Of a stretch of 64,000 bases of DNA, positions 30,852 through 39,208 are shown piece by piece. The translations under genes were made by a program, and so were the position numbers. The notes under the pieces were generated by a model. That model saw only the letters and a list, made by a program, of their open reading frames with translations, did not search any database and was not told where the DNA came from. Position 1 is the first letter of the stretch. Each line of letters opens with the position of its first letter. Source of the DNA: Methylomonas sp. EFPC3. GTDB lineage: Bacteria > Pseudomonadota > Gammaproteobacteria > Methylococcales > Methylomonadaceae. The stretch lies in NCBI RefSeq assembly GCF_029643245.1, contig NZ_CP116398.1:3654372-3718371 (forward strand), in the 5' to 3' direction.

Positions 30852-32215
30852 AGACTGTCGCGGAGGCGTTGGTAGATGCCGCCGAAGCTGCCGTTGCTCA
30901 TCAATAGGACGTGACAGACGCCGCCGGCCTCGGCTTGGATCGCGTTCACGATCGAATCCAGGCTGTTGCAAATCTCGATGTTATTGGCGTATTTCAGCAA
31001 TTGGCTCAAATCCCAGCCCAATCCGTCCGGCTGAAAGATGATGGCGCGGTCGGCCTGGCCCAGCGATTCGGCCAGGGATTGGGTATGCACACCCAGGCGC
31101 ATCGTATTCGAGCGCGGTTCGACGATAGCCAGGATTTTTTCGTTACCGACTTGTTTGCGCAAACCGTCCAGCGTGGTTTGGATCGCGGTCGGGTGGTGGG
31201 CGAAGTCGTCGTAAACGGTGACGCCGGCTTTCTTGACGATGACTTCCATCCGGCGTTTTACGTTCTGGAATTGTGCCAACGCGGCGATGGCGTCGGCCGG
31301 GGCCACGCCGACATGGCGGGCGGCGGCGATGGCGGACAAGGCGTTGTAGACGTTGTGACGGCCGGTCAGCGCCCATGCCACGGTGCCTTGGTTGTGGCCT
31401 TCGAAATGGATCGCAAAACGGCTGCCGTCGGCGGCCAGCAATTGCGCTTGCCACGGCGCCGGGGCATCGATCGCGGTCAGTTGCACCGGGCTCCAGCAGC
31501 CCATCGCCAATACTTCGGCGACGTGTTTTTCGCAGTCGGGGGCGATGATCAAGCCTTGACCGGGGATGGTTCTGACCAAATGGTGGAACTGCTTTTTGAT
31601 GGCATCCAGGTTTTCGAAGATGTCGGCGTGGTCGTATTCCAGGTTGTTCAAAATCGCAGTGCGAGGCCGGTAATGCACGAATTTCGAGCGCTTGTCGAAA
31701 AAGGCGCAGTCGTATTCGTCGGCCTCGATGACGAAGAAATCCGATTCCCCCAGCCGGGCGGAAATGCCGAAGTTCAAAGGTATGCCGCCAATCAGAAAGC
31801 CGGGTTTGAAACCGTTGTGTTCCAGAATCCAGCTCAGCATGCTGGTCGTGGTGGTTTTGCCGTGGGTACCGGCGACCGCCAACACCCATTTGTGTTGCAG
31901 CACATGTTCGGCCAGCCATTGCGGACCGGAGATATAGGGCAGGCCCAGATTCAATACCGCTTCGACTTCCGAATTGCCGCGCGACATGGCGTTGCCGATC
32001 ACGACCAAGTCGGGTTTGATGTCCAGATTCTCGGCCTTGTAGCCGTTCATCAACTTGATGCCTTGTTGTTCGAGCTGAGTGCTCATCGGCGGATAAACGT
32101 TCTGGTCGGAGCCGCTGACGGTGTAGCCGAGTTCGCGGGCGATCAGGGCCAGGCCGCCCATGAAGGTGCCGCAAATGCCGAGGATATGGATATGCACAGG
32201 TTTGGGTGGAGTCAT
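30848..32215 (-). CDS. mpl: UDP-N-acetylmuramate:tripeptide ligase Mpl
   Basis: Cytoplasmic peptidoglycan-recycling ligase that joins L-Ala-D-Glu-mDAP tripeptide to UDP-MurNAc. The 455-aa protein shows an N-terminal Rossmann opening (HILGICGTFMGGLA), the ATP loop AGTHGKTTTTSML, the Mur-ligase EADEYD motif and the late FAHHPTAI. The HILGICGTFMGG opening is characteristic of Mpl versus MurC. It overlaps the ankyrin-protein gene upstream by 4 bp and the SelW-like gene downstream, so the three form a tight minus-strand operon. Confidence 0.95.
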   Translation of the reverse strand: MTPPKPVHIHILGICGTFMGGLALIARELGYTVSGSDQNVYPPMSTQLEQQGIKLMNGYKAENLDIKPDLVVIGNAMSRGNSEVEAVLNLGLPYISGPQWLAEHVLQHKWVLAVAGTHGKTTTTSMLSWILEHNGFKPGFLIGGIPLNFGISARLGESDFFVIEADEYDCAFFDKRSKFVHYRPRTAILNNLEYDHADIFENLDAIKKQFHHLVRTIPGQGLIIAPDCEKHVAEVLAMGCWSPVQLTAIDAPAPWQAQLLAADGSRFAIHFEGHNQGTVAWALTGRHNVYNALSAIAAARHVGVAPADAIAALAQFQNVKRRMEVIVKKAGVTVYDDFAHHPTAIQTTLDGLRKQVGNEKILAIVEPRSNTMRLGVHTQSLAESLGQADRAIIFQPDGLGWDLSQLLKYANNIEICNSLDSIVNAIQAEAGGVCHVLLMSNGSFGGIYQRLRDSL

Positions 32216-32739
32216 TTTTTCGGTTCTTCGGGTTTTGCTTCGGAGTTGGCTTCGGCTTGAGGTTCGGACGGTGTGACTTCCTCGGCTTTCGCCTCTTGGG
32301 CTTTGGCGCCGGCTGCTTCCAATAATTTGACGATGTTGTCGCGGCCGAGCTTTTTGGCTTTGTCGAGGACTTTCACGCCTTGGGCGTCGGCGGCGTTGAC
32401 GTTGGCGCCGGCGGCGATCAACACGCCGACCAGATCCGGGTTGCCGAACATTACCGCATCCGTTAGCGCCGTGGCGCCGAGTTTATCGGCCAGATTGACA
32501 TCGGCGCCGTAAGCCAGCAAGGTTTTGACGATTCTGATATTGCCGTTGAAGCTGGCCGCCATCAATGCGGTACGGTCTTGGTCGATCTTGCCGTTGGCAT
32601 CCAGACCTTGTGCCAGCAATGATTCGACCCGTTCGATTTTGCCGGCGGCCGCGGCGGCGAACAGGTCTTTGGCGTCTTCGGCAAACGCCGCCAAGGGCAG
32701 GGCCAGCAGGGCCGCGCCCCAAAATCTGCGGATGTTCAT
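32212..32739 (-). CDS. Periplasmic ankyrin-repeat protein
   Basis: A 175-aa protein with a signal peptide (ending AFA) and about four ankyrin repeats from residue 24 to ~145 (for example TALMAASFNGNIRIVKTLLA and GADVNLADKLGATALTDAVM). The Glu/Lys/Pro-rich tail (EAKPEEPKK) is probably disordered. Ankyrin stacks mediate protein-protein contacts; the partner is unknown. It heads the mpl-SelW operon with a 4-bp overlap. Confidence 0.85.
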   Translation of the reverse strand: MNIRRFWGAALLALPLAAFAEDAKDLFAAAAAGKIERVESLLAQGLDANGKIDQDRTALMAASFNGNIRIVKTLLAYGADVNLADKLGATALTDAVMFGNPDLVGVLIAAGANVNAADAQGVKVLDKAKKLGRDNIVKLLEAAGAKAQEAKAEEVTPSEPQAEANSEAKPEEPKK

Positions 32740-32806
32740 GGGATTGCTTGCGTTTGGTTACCAGTTGGGTTGAAATAACCGAAAGTCCGTTTTACATGAT
32801 CCATCA

Positions 32807-33184
32807 ATGAGCGAAAAAAACAAAGTTTTAGTTGAAGCGCAACCTTACTACGTCGAGGCGCAATCCTCGCCGGAACAGAACCGTTACGTGTTCGCTTACA
32901 CCGTCACGATTACCAACGTCGGTTCCACGCCGGCCAAATTGCTGACCCGGCACTGGCTGATCACCGATGCCAACGGCAAGGTCCAGGAAGTCAACGGTGA
33001 AGGCGTGGTTGGCGAGCATCCGCATCTGAATCCGGGCGATTCGTTCCGTTATACCAGTGCGGCGATGATCGAAACGCCGGTCGGCGTGATGCAGGGCAAA
33101 TACCAGATGCAGGCCGATACCGGCGAAAATTTCAACGCAGCCATTCCTAAATTTACCTTGTCGATTCCCAGAACCCTGCACTGA
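32807..33184 (+). CDS. apaG: ApaG protein
   Basis: A 125-aa immunoglobulin-like beta-sandwich protein of the ApaG/F-box-associated (FBA-like) family. Residues such as RYVFAYTVTITN, LLTRHWLITDANG and NGEGVVGEHPHLNPG are diagnostic. It is thought to bind nucleotides or pyrophosphates; its precise role is unresolved. It overlaps apaH by one base (TGATG), the arrangement seen widely in proteobacteria. Confidence 0.95.
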   Translation: MSEKNKVLVEAQPYYVEAQSSPEQNRYVFAYTVTITNVGSTPAKLLTRHWLITDANGKVQEVNGEGVVGEHPHLNPGDSFRYTSAAMIETPVGVMQGKYQMQADTGENFNAAIPKFTLSIPRTLH

Positions 33185-34011
33185 TGGCAGATTATGCGAT
33201 TGGTGATATTCAGGGCTGCTACGACGAATTCCGCCGGCTACTAGACCAGATAGCATTCGATCCGGGCCGAGACAGGTTGTGGCTGGCCGGCGATCTGGTC
33301 AACCGCGGGCCCAAGTCGCTGGAGACGCTGCGTTTCGTTAAAGGCCTCGGCGATGCGGCGATCACTGTGCTGGGCAACCACGATCTGCATTTGATTGCGA
33401 CCGTGGTGTCGCTGAGCAAGGCCGGCAAAAAAGATACCTTGGGCGCTATTTTGCGGGCCGAGGATTGCGACGAGCTGATTCACTGGCTGCGCCACCAGCG
33501 TTTGTTTTACCGCGACGGCGATTTCTGCATGCTGCACGCCGGCCTGCCGCCGCAATGGGATTTGGCCACGACCGAGCAGATGGCGCGCGAAACCGAACAA
33601 GCCATGCAGGGCGCCGATTACGAACGGTTTTTCCGCTCGATGTACGGCAACAAGCCTGCGCTGTGGCGGGAAGATTTGCCCAAGATCGAAAAACTGCGTT
33701 TTGCGGTTAACTGTTTTACCCGCTTGCGTTATTGCACGCTCGCCGGCGAGTTGGATTTCGGCCAGAAGGGCGCGCCGGGTACACAGCCCGCACATTTGCT
33801 GCCGTGGTTCCAGGTGCCGGGCCGGAAAAGTCGGGACATGCGGATCATTTTCGGCCATTGGTCGACCTTGGGCTATTACGAAGGCCACAACTGTTATTCG
33901 ATCGATACCGGTTGCCTGTGGGGCGGCCAATTGACGGCGTTGCAATTGGGCGAAGCGCCGCAACGTTTCAGCATCGACTGTTGCCCGGCGCAGGACCCGC
34001 TGGCGGACTGA
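33184..34011 (+). CDS. apaH: Symmetrical bis(5'-nucleosyl)-tetraphosphatase ApaH
   Basis: Metallophosphatase that splits Ap4A into two ADP and can remove Np4 caps from RNA. The 275-aa protein shows the calcineurin-like motifs GDIQGCYDE, GDLVNRGP, LGNHDLHL, MLHAGLPP and FGHWSTLG in the right order. Length agrees with E. coli ApaH (280 aa). It is coupled to apaG. A small LTxxQ-type periplasmic protein follows 72 bp later. Confidence 0.97.
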   Translation: MADYAIGDIQGCYDEFRRLLDQIAFDPGRDRLWLAGDLVNRGPKSLETLRFVKGLGDAAITVLGNHDLHLIATVVSLSKAGKKDTLGAILRAEDCDELIHWLRHQRLFYRDGDFCMLHAGLPPQWDLATTEQMARETEQAMQGADYERFFRSMYGNKPALWREDLPKIEKLRFAVNCFTRLRYCTLAGELDFGQKGAPGTQPAHLLPWFQVPGRKSRDMRIIFGHWSTLGYYEGHNCYSIDTGCLWGGQLTALQLGEAPQRFSIDCCPAQDPLAD

Positions 34012-34083
34012 GCGTCGTCCCAACTGCCGCGGTTTTCTTTGGCCGTCCCCGTCCTTTCAATCCAACTTACAGGAAATAACCCA

Positions 34084-34401
34084 ATGCAAACAAAATGGCT
34101 GTACCCAATATTTTTGGCCATGCCGCTGACGGTGTTCGCTTACACCGGCGAACACGATTACGGCCAACCGGTCGACCACAAACTGGAAAGTTTGACACAA
34201 TTACTGCAATTGACCCCGGAACAAAAAACCAAATTGGAAGCGATCTTCAAGGAGCAGCACGAGAAATTCCGGGCCATCCATGAAGAATCGCACAGCCGTA
34301 TCAAAGACGTATTGAATCCGGAACAGATGCGCAAAATGGATGAATTGCGTCAGCAACACAAGGAACGGATGCAGGAAGACGCGCAAAAGTCGGTCCGCTA
34401 A
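34084..34401 (+). CDS. Small periplasmic LTxxQ-type (Spy/CpxP-like) protein
   Basis: A 105-aa protein with a signal peptide (ending VFAYT) and a charged helical body. It has the LTPEQKTKLEAIFKEQHEKF motif, matching the LTxxQ repeats of Spy/CpxP periplasmic chaperones, and a second NPEQMRKMDEL copy. AGGAAA precedes ATG 34084 by about 8 nt; the longer frame from 34039 has no signal. A role in envelope stress or periplasmic chaperoning is plausible from the family. A strong terminator follows. Confidence 0.8.
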   Translation: MQTKWLYPIFLAMPLTVFAYTGEHDYGQPVDHKLESLTQLLQLTPEQKTKLEAIFKEQHEKFRAIHEESHSRIKDVLNPEQMRKMDELRQQHKERMQEDAQKSVR

Positions 34402-34403
34402 AT

Positions 34404-34445
34404 AAAAAAACGGCCGCTACGGTGAAGACCGTAGCGGCCGTTTTT
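34404..34445. terminator. Bidirectional intrinsic terminator
   Basis: Perfect 13-bp stem CGGCCGCTACGGT / ACCGTAGCGGCCG with a GAAG loop, A7 on the left and T5 on the right. It sits between the convergent LTxxQ gene and speD. Confidence 0.93.
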
Positions 34446-34458
34446 AGTGCAAGCCAGA

Positions 34459-35238
34459 TTAGGAGAAATTGCGGCCGTAGAAGATTTCTGCCATCTCGTC
34501 CTGCAACATTTCCTGGATTTCCTGCTTTTCGTCTTCGCTGAAGTTGCTTTCCTTTTCGAACAGGTAATTTTCCAGCTCGGTTTCCTTCAACATCATCTTG
34601 GTGTGGAAGATGTTCTCCTGATAGACGTTGACGTCGATCATTTGATACAGCTCTTTGGTGCTCTCGGCGATGTAGTTCTGGATCGAGTTGATCTTGTGGT
34701 CGATGTAATGCTTTTGGCCGGAAATATCGCGAGTAAAGCCGCGCACCCGATAGTCCATGATCACGATGTCGGACTCAAAGCTGTGGATCAGGTAATTCAG
34801 GGCTTTCAACGGCGAAATCTGACCGCAGGTCGAGACGTCGATGTCGGCACGGAAGGTGCAAATGTCGGTGTCCGGATGGCTTTCCGGATAGGTATGCACG
34901 GTGATGTGGCTTTTGTCCAGATGGGCCAAAATGGTATCGGGTAGCGGGCCGGGCGATTCGGAGTTCATGCCGGCCGGAATCACCGCGCCTTCCGAAATCA
35001 GCATCGTCACGCTGGCGCCCTGCGGATCGTAATCCTGGTGGGCGATGTTCAGGATCTGGGCGCCGATGATGTTGGCGACGTCCTTCAAAATCTGGGTCAG
35101 ACGCTTGGCGTTGTAGGCTTCGTCGATGTACTCGATATAGGCTTTCTCCTGCTCTTTGGGGGCATAGCACACATCGTAAATATTGAAACTCAGTGATTTG
35201 GTCAGGTTGTTAAACCCGTGTAATTGTAACTTGCTCAA
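34459..35238 (-). CDS. speD: S-adenosylmethionine decarboxylase proenzyme
   Basis: Pyruvoyl enzyme that makes decarboxylated SAM for spermidine synthesis. The 259-aa proenzyme is of the E. coli type; the self-cleavage site is [11 protein letters not shown] with Ser110 converted to pyruvate. Length and the motif [17 protein letters not shown] fit the family (E. coli 264 aa). The OsmC-like gene and then crp lie upstream, an order also found in Pseudomonas around vfr. No speE is seen here. Confidence 0.95.
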   Translation of the reverse strand: MSKLQLHGFNNLTKSLSFNIYDVCYAPKEQEKAYIEYIDEAYNAKRLTQILKDVANIIGAQILNIAHQDYDPQGASVTMLISEGAVIPAGMNSESPGPLPDTILAHLDKSHITVHTYPESHPDTDICTFRADIDVSTCGQISPLKALNYLIHSFESDIVIMDYRVRGFTRDISGQKHYIDHKINSIQNYIAESTKELYQMIDVNVYQENIFHTKMMLKETELENYLFEKESNFSEDEKQEIQEMLQDEMAEIFYGRNFS

Positions 35239-35242
35239 CCGG

Positions 35243-35662
35243 TCAGCCCTCTATAACTTCAAAATCATGACTCATTTCCACGCCCGCTTTGCCGAGCATG
35301 ATCGACGCGGAACAGTATTTCTCGGCCGACAATTTCACCGCCCGTTCCACTGCAGCAGCGGGCAGGTTCCTGCCGGTCACTTTGAAATGCAGATGGATTT
35401 TGGTGAAGACCGCGGGTACGCTGTCGGCCCGTTCCGCGGTCAGTTCTGTCGTGCAATCGACGATGTCGTGCCGGCCTTTTTGCAGAATATCGATCACATC
35501 GAACGAGGAGCAGCCGCCCACGCCCAGCAACAACATTTCCATCGGCCGCACGCCGAGATTGCGGCCGCCGTGATCCGGCGGTCCGTCCATCACGACGGTG
35601 TGACCGCTGCCGGATTCTCCGACAAACAGCCGGCCGTCGACCCATTTAATCGTTGCCTGCAT
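35243..35662 (-). CDS. OsmC/Ohr family protein, YhfA-like
   Basis: A 139-aa OsmC-fold protein. It has two characteristic cysteines, in VGGCSSFD and EKYCSAS, typical of thiol-dependent peroxidase folds, although YhfA members have no proven peroxidase function. ATG 35662 (MQATIKW) is the family-like start; the frame extends four codons upstream. Its gene lies next to crp, in divergent orientation, as yhfA does in E. coli, and it ends 4 bp before speD. Confidence 0.88.
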   Translation of the reverse strand: MQATIKWVDGRLFVGESGSGHTVVMDGPPDHGGRNLGVRPMEMLLLGVGGCSSFDVIDILQKGRHDIVDCTTELTAERADSVPAVFTKIHLHFKVTGRNLPAAAVERAVKLSAEKYCSASIMLGKAGVEMSHDFEVIEG

Positions 35663-35791
35663 AAATAATCCCAACCAAAAACGAAAATTGGCGCGGATTT
35701 TACAACGAACCTGTCAAATGTCTTGATTTTTTTCTAAAACTACTGCACCTTGGTAGAGTACACAAACTAGTTCACAAAATTATTACAACTT

Positions 35792-36445
35792 ATGAGCTTT
35801 GTTAAACAAAACAAAATATCTCCAGCCGCCCTGGATGCCTTTCTGCGTTTCTGTCACGTTAGAAGTTATCCGGCCAAAATAACCATTGTTCGTCCGGGTG
35901 ACGTCGGCGATAAGTTGTTGTTCGTTGTCGACGGTTCGGTGAGCGTAAGTGTCGAGGATGAAGAAGGCCGCGAACTGATTTTGGCGTATTTGAATAAGCA
36001 CGATTTCGTCGGCGAGATCGGCGTGTTCAAAAACGCCGAAACCCGTAGCGTGTCGGTTAAGACTAGGACCAAATGCCAGATGGCTGAGATCGGTTACGAG
36101 CGCTTCAAACTTCTGCTCAACACCGATTTGCGCGACCATGCCGTGGAAATTTTGACGGTATTGGGCGAGCAGCTCTCCACCCGGCTGTTGATCACCAGCC
36201 GCAAATATCGCGATTTGGCGTTCATGGACGTCGAGGGCCGTATTGCCCGCACATTATTGGATCTGTGCAAGGAGCCGGATGCGATTACCCATCCCGACGG
36301 CATGCAATTGCATATTACCCGCCAGGAAATCGGCCGCATCGTCGGATGCTCGCGGGAGATGGCCGGACGGGTGTTGAAGGAGTTGGAGGACAAAGGCTTG
36401 ATCACCGCTCACGGTAAAACCATCGTCGTGTTCGGTACCCGCTAG
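35792..36445 (+). CDS. crp: CRP/Vfr-type cAMP-responsive transcription regulator
   Basis: A 217-aa protein with an N-terminal cyclic-nucleotide-binding beta-roll (GDKLLFVVDGSVSVSV, FVGEIGVF and a TRSVSV near the cAMP pocket), a dimerisation helix and a C-terminal winged helix with recognition helix CSREMAGRVLKELE. These features and the LHITRQEIGRIVGCSRE segment are those of CRP/Vfr. Length matches Pseudomonas Vfr (214 aa). The 129-bp divergent gap to the OsmC-like gene should hold its promoter; no sure site is visible. Confidence 0.93.
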   Translation: MSFVKQNKISPAALDAFLRFCHVRSYPAKITIVRPGDVGDKLLFVVDGSVSVSVEDEEGRELILAYLNKHDFVGEIGVFKNAETRSVSVKTRTKCQMAEIGYERFKLLLNTDLRDHAVEILTVLGEQLSTRLLITSRKYRDLAFMDVEGRIARTLLDLCKEPDAITHPDGMQLHITRQEIGRIVGCSREMAGRVLKELEDKGLITAHGKTIVVFGTR

Positions 36446-36459
36446 GACAAGATCATTGG

Positions 36460-36479
36460 GCGGGGCGTTTGCGCCCCGC
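36460..36479 (+). terminator. GC-rich hairpin after crp
   Basis: GCGGGGCG-TTTG-CGCCCCGC stem-loop 15 bp after the crp stop. It lacks a T tract, so termination may be weak or need Rho. Confidence 0.45.
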
Positions 36480-36560
36480 ACGGGATGCGCGCTTCCGTAT
36501 CCCGGCGCCGCCAACTGCACGTTGACGGCGAGGCGGGCCGCGCCAGCGGTTCGCCGTTTC

Positions 36561-37346
36561 TTATTTCCCGAAAACCGTTTGAAATAGCTCCTGCATCGCC
36601 GCCCACGATTGCCGGTCGGCATCGGCGTCGTAAGCGATCGGCAGGTTATTGGCCTTGCCCAGCCGGTCGGCGTCCGGATTACTGAAGCCGTGACGGACAC
36701 CGGGATAGTTGACGAAGCGGTAATCGGCACCGGCTCTAGCCATTTCCGCCTGAAACGCGGTAATGCTGTCTGCAGTAACGAACTCGTCGGCGGCGCCGTT
36801 CAGCACCAGGATTTTGGCTTTGACTTTGCCGGGCTGGGCCGGGGTTTTGGTCGCCAGATTGCCGTGGAAACTGACCACGGCGGCCAAGTCGCCGCCCTGT
36901 CTGGCCATGTTTAACACCGTGGCGCCGCCGAAGCAGTAGCCTATTGCGGCAATTTTGCCCGGATCGACGCTTGGTTGTTGTTTCAGAAATTCCTCGGCGG
37001 CGGCGAAACGTTGTTCGGAGACGCCGGCCCGCTCGACCACGCTGGTCATGAATGCCGACGCCTCTGCCGCATGTTCGCTGAATTTGCCGTCGCCGTACAT
37101 ATCCACCGCCAGCGCGGTATAGCCCAGTTCCGCCAACATTTTCGCCCGCTGCTTGGCGTAATCGTTCAGGCCCCACCATTCGTGTACGACCAATACCCCA
37201 GGCTGCTTCTCGCCTTTGGCGTCGTCCCACGCCAAATAAGCTTTGAACGTGGTGCCGCCGGCCTGGTAGCTGACACTTTGTTCGTGCAATGCAGCTTGCA
37301 GCCCGGAACTGAAGAATAATGCCAAAAACAATAAGCGGGATATCAT
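36561..37346 (-). CDS. Exported dienelactone hydrolase family protein
   Basis: A 261-aa alpha/beta hydrolase with a signal peptide (ending LQA) and the dienelactone-hydrolase triad: nucleophile Cys138 in GYCFGG, Asp187 in NGAADEF and His219 in GVRHGF. The VVHEWWGLNDY motif near residue 54 forms the oxyanion region. The cysteine nucleophile identifies the DLH family; its natural ester or lactone substrate is not evident. It is monocistronic between the crp terminator region and a divergent MFS gene. Confidence 0.9.
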   Translation of the reverse strand: MISRLLFLALFFSSGLQAALHEQSVSYQAGGTTFKAYLAWDDAKGEKQPGVLVVHEWWGLNDYAKQRAKMLAELGYTALAVDMYGDGKFSEHAAEASAFMTSVVERAGVSEQRFAAAEEFLKQQPSVDPGKIAAIGYCFGGATVLNMARQGGDLAAVVSFHGNLATKTPAQPGKVKAKILVLNGAADEFVTADSITAFQAEMARAGADYRFVNYPGVRHGFSNPDADRLGKANNLPIAYDADADRQSWAAMQELFQTVFGK

Positions 37347-37463
37347 GTAGCTCTCCTGTTAGCGTAAAAAGGCTTACGGTTACACCGCTAACGGATATTG
37401 TCAATCGGCTGGGGAATGGCGTTGCTGCCTTCGGCCTGTAACAAAACCGTATAAGGCGAGCGT

Positions 37464-38657
37464 ATGAAACAGAGCGGTTCCCGCCCAGTGTGGCGGCAAA
37501 TTCCGGCCAGCGTTTGGGCCTTGGGCTGCGTCAGCCTGCTGATGGATATCTCGTCGGAGATGATTCATAGCTTGTTGCCGCTGTTCATGGTTTCGGTTTT
37601 GCATGCCAGCAGCCTCAGTATCGGCTTGATCGAAGGCGCGGCCGAGGCGACCGCGCTGATCGTTAAGGTGTTTTCCGGCACGCTCAGCGACTATCTGGGC
37701 AAGCGCAAGAGCTTGGCGCTGCTGGGTTACGGCCTCGGCGCACTGACCAAGCCGTTATTTGCGCTGGCCGCCAGCGCCGATATGGTGTTGAGCGCGCGCT
37801 TGTTGGACCGGGTCGGCAAGGGGATGCGCGGCGCACCGCGGGATGCGCTGGTGGCCGACGTGACGCCGACCGAAATTCGCGGTGCGGCTTTCGGGCTCAG
37901 GCAGTCGCTGGATACCGTCGGCTCTTTCCTCGGGCCGCTGCTGGCGGTTGGTTTAATGTTGGCATGGGCCGACGATTTTCGGGCGGTGTTTTGGGTAGCT
38001 GTCGTGCCCGGTGCACTGTCGGTAGCCATGTTGGCGTTCGGCGTCAAAGAGCCGACCAACGTCAAGCGTGCCAAGCGCGGCAATCCGATTCATCGCAGTA
38101 ATCTTAAGCGATTGGGGCCGGAATATTGGTGGGTTGTGGCGATTGGCGCGGTGTTTACCTTGGCCAGGTTCAGCGAAGCGTTTTTAGTTTTGCGTGCGCA
38201 ACAGGGCGGCATGGCGATCGCGCTGGTACCGTTGGTTATGGTGGCAATGAACGTGGTTTATTCGGCGACCGCATATCCGTTCGGGCGATTGTCGGACCGA
38301 ATGTCGCACCGGACCTTGCTGGTATGGGGCTTGCTCGTGCTGATCGGCGCCGATTTGACCTTGGCATTCAGCGCCCGATGGGAGGTGACTTTGGCCGGAG
38401 TGGGCTTGTGGGGTCTGCACATGGGGATGACTCAAGGCTTGTTGGCGAAAATGGTCGCCGACACCGCGCCCGAGGATTTGCGCGGGACCGGGTTCGGGTT
38501 CTTCAATTTGGTCAGCGGAGTGGCGATGTTGCTGGCTAGCGTGCTGGCCGGTTTATTGTGGGATCGGCTGGGCGCGGAGACGACATTTTATGCGGGGGCT
38601 GGCTTTAGCCTGTTGTCTCTGGCGATGTTGTTTATGCGGCGGATTGCCGACCGCTAG
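37464..38657 (+). CDS. MFS transporter
   Basis: A 397-aa inner-membrane protein with 12 hydrophobic segments in two halves. The MFS loop 2-3 motif appears as GTLSDYLGKRKSLALLG and its counterpart between helices 8 and 9 as GRLSDRMSHRTLL. A conserved LLMDISSEMIHSLLPLF opens helix 1. The DRVGKGMRGAPRDAL segment recurs in a widespread uncharacterised MFS subgroup. The substrate is unknown. Confidence 0.88.
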   Translation: MKQSGSRPVWRQIPASVWALGCVSLLMDISSEMIHSLLPLFMVSVLHASSLSIGLIEGAAEATALIVKVFSGTLSDYLGKRKSLALLGYGLGALTKPLFALAASADMVLSARLLDRVGKGMRGAPRDALVADVTPTEIRGAAFGLRQSLDTVGSFLGPLLAVGLMLAWADDFRAVFWVAVVPGALSVAMLAFGVKEPTNVKRAKRGNPIHRSNLKRLGPEYWWVVAIGAVFTLARFSEAFLVLRAQQGGMAIALVPLVMVAMNVVYSATAYPFGRLSDRMSHRTLLVWGLLVLIGADLTLAFSARWEVTLAGVGLWGLHMGMTQGLLAKMVADTAPEDLRGTGFGFFNLVSGVAMLLASVLAGLLWDRLGAETTFYAGAGFSLLSLAMLFMRRIADR

Positions 38658-38685
38658 GGCTGTTAACCCGCTACGGCAGGTTGAT

Positions 38686-38708
38686 CGCCGGCCGTTCAAA
38701 GGCCGGCG
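38686..38708. terminator. Hairpin between convergent MFS and OmlA-like genes
   Basis: CGCCGGCC-GTTCAAA-GGCCGGCG, a perfect 8-bp GC stem. It is well placed for a bidirectional stop but has no T tract on either side. Confidence 0.4.
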
Positions 38709-38754
38709 AAGTAACGCGCGATCTGCCAAGGCGTGACGCCTATGCTGGTGGCAT

Positions 38755-39099
38755 CTACTTGCGGGTGGTGCTGAAGGTGTAGGAACGGACGATGCCTTGC
38801 GGGTCGAAACGGATCAGCAAGTCTTGCGAGTCGGTGCCGCCGAACAAAGCGTACTTGTAAATGCCGTAGGTCCAGGTCGGTTTACCGTCTTCCATACCGG
38901 TGCGCCAAGGTGTACCGAACATTTCGGTAATGTCCTGCTTGCGGGTTTGGCCGATTTTGATTTCCGGCACGTGATTTGCTGCAAACTCCTGGCCGACCGT
39001 GAAACAACCGGTCAATTGTGTTGTCGATAAGGCGCTAACCAGCAATAGTGACGTTAACGTTAAAGTGCGCGGATTGAGTTTGACGAAATGGTTTTTCAT
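38755..39099 (-). CDS. SmpA/OmlA (BamE-like) family lipoprotein
   Basis: A 114-aa lipoprotein. The signal peptide ends in LTGC, so the mature N-terminus is lipidated. The mature domain has the SmpA/OmlA core: IKIGQTRKQDITEMFGTP and WTYGIYKYALFGG. The G-x-T-x-x-D/E segment followed by FG-x-P is shared with BamE. It may be a paralogue with an envelope role and not the BAM subunit, because it lacks further BamE context. ATG 39099 is used; two extra codons lie upstream. Confidence 0.82.
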   Translation of the reverse strand: MKNHFVKLNPRTLTLTSLLLVSALSTTQLTGCFTVGQEFAANHVPEIKIGQTRKQDITEMFGTPWRTGMEDGKPTWTYGIYKYALFGGTDSQDLLIRFDPQGIVRSYTFSTTRK

Positions 39100-39208
39100 A
39101 AGCATTGCCTTCAGGAAAATTGATGGTCTTAAACTAGCGTTTAACGGTTTATCTTAGCTGTTTCCGGTTGCCACCCGTAAACTTTTTAGCCAAAACCCGG
39201 ATGCCCAG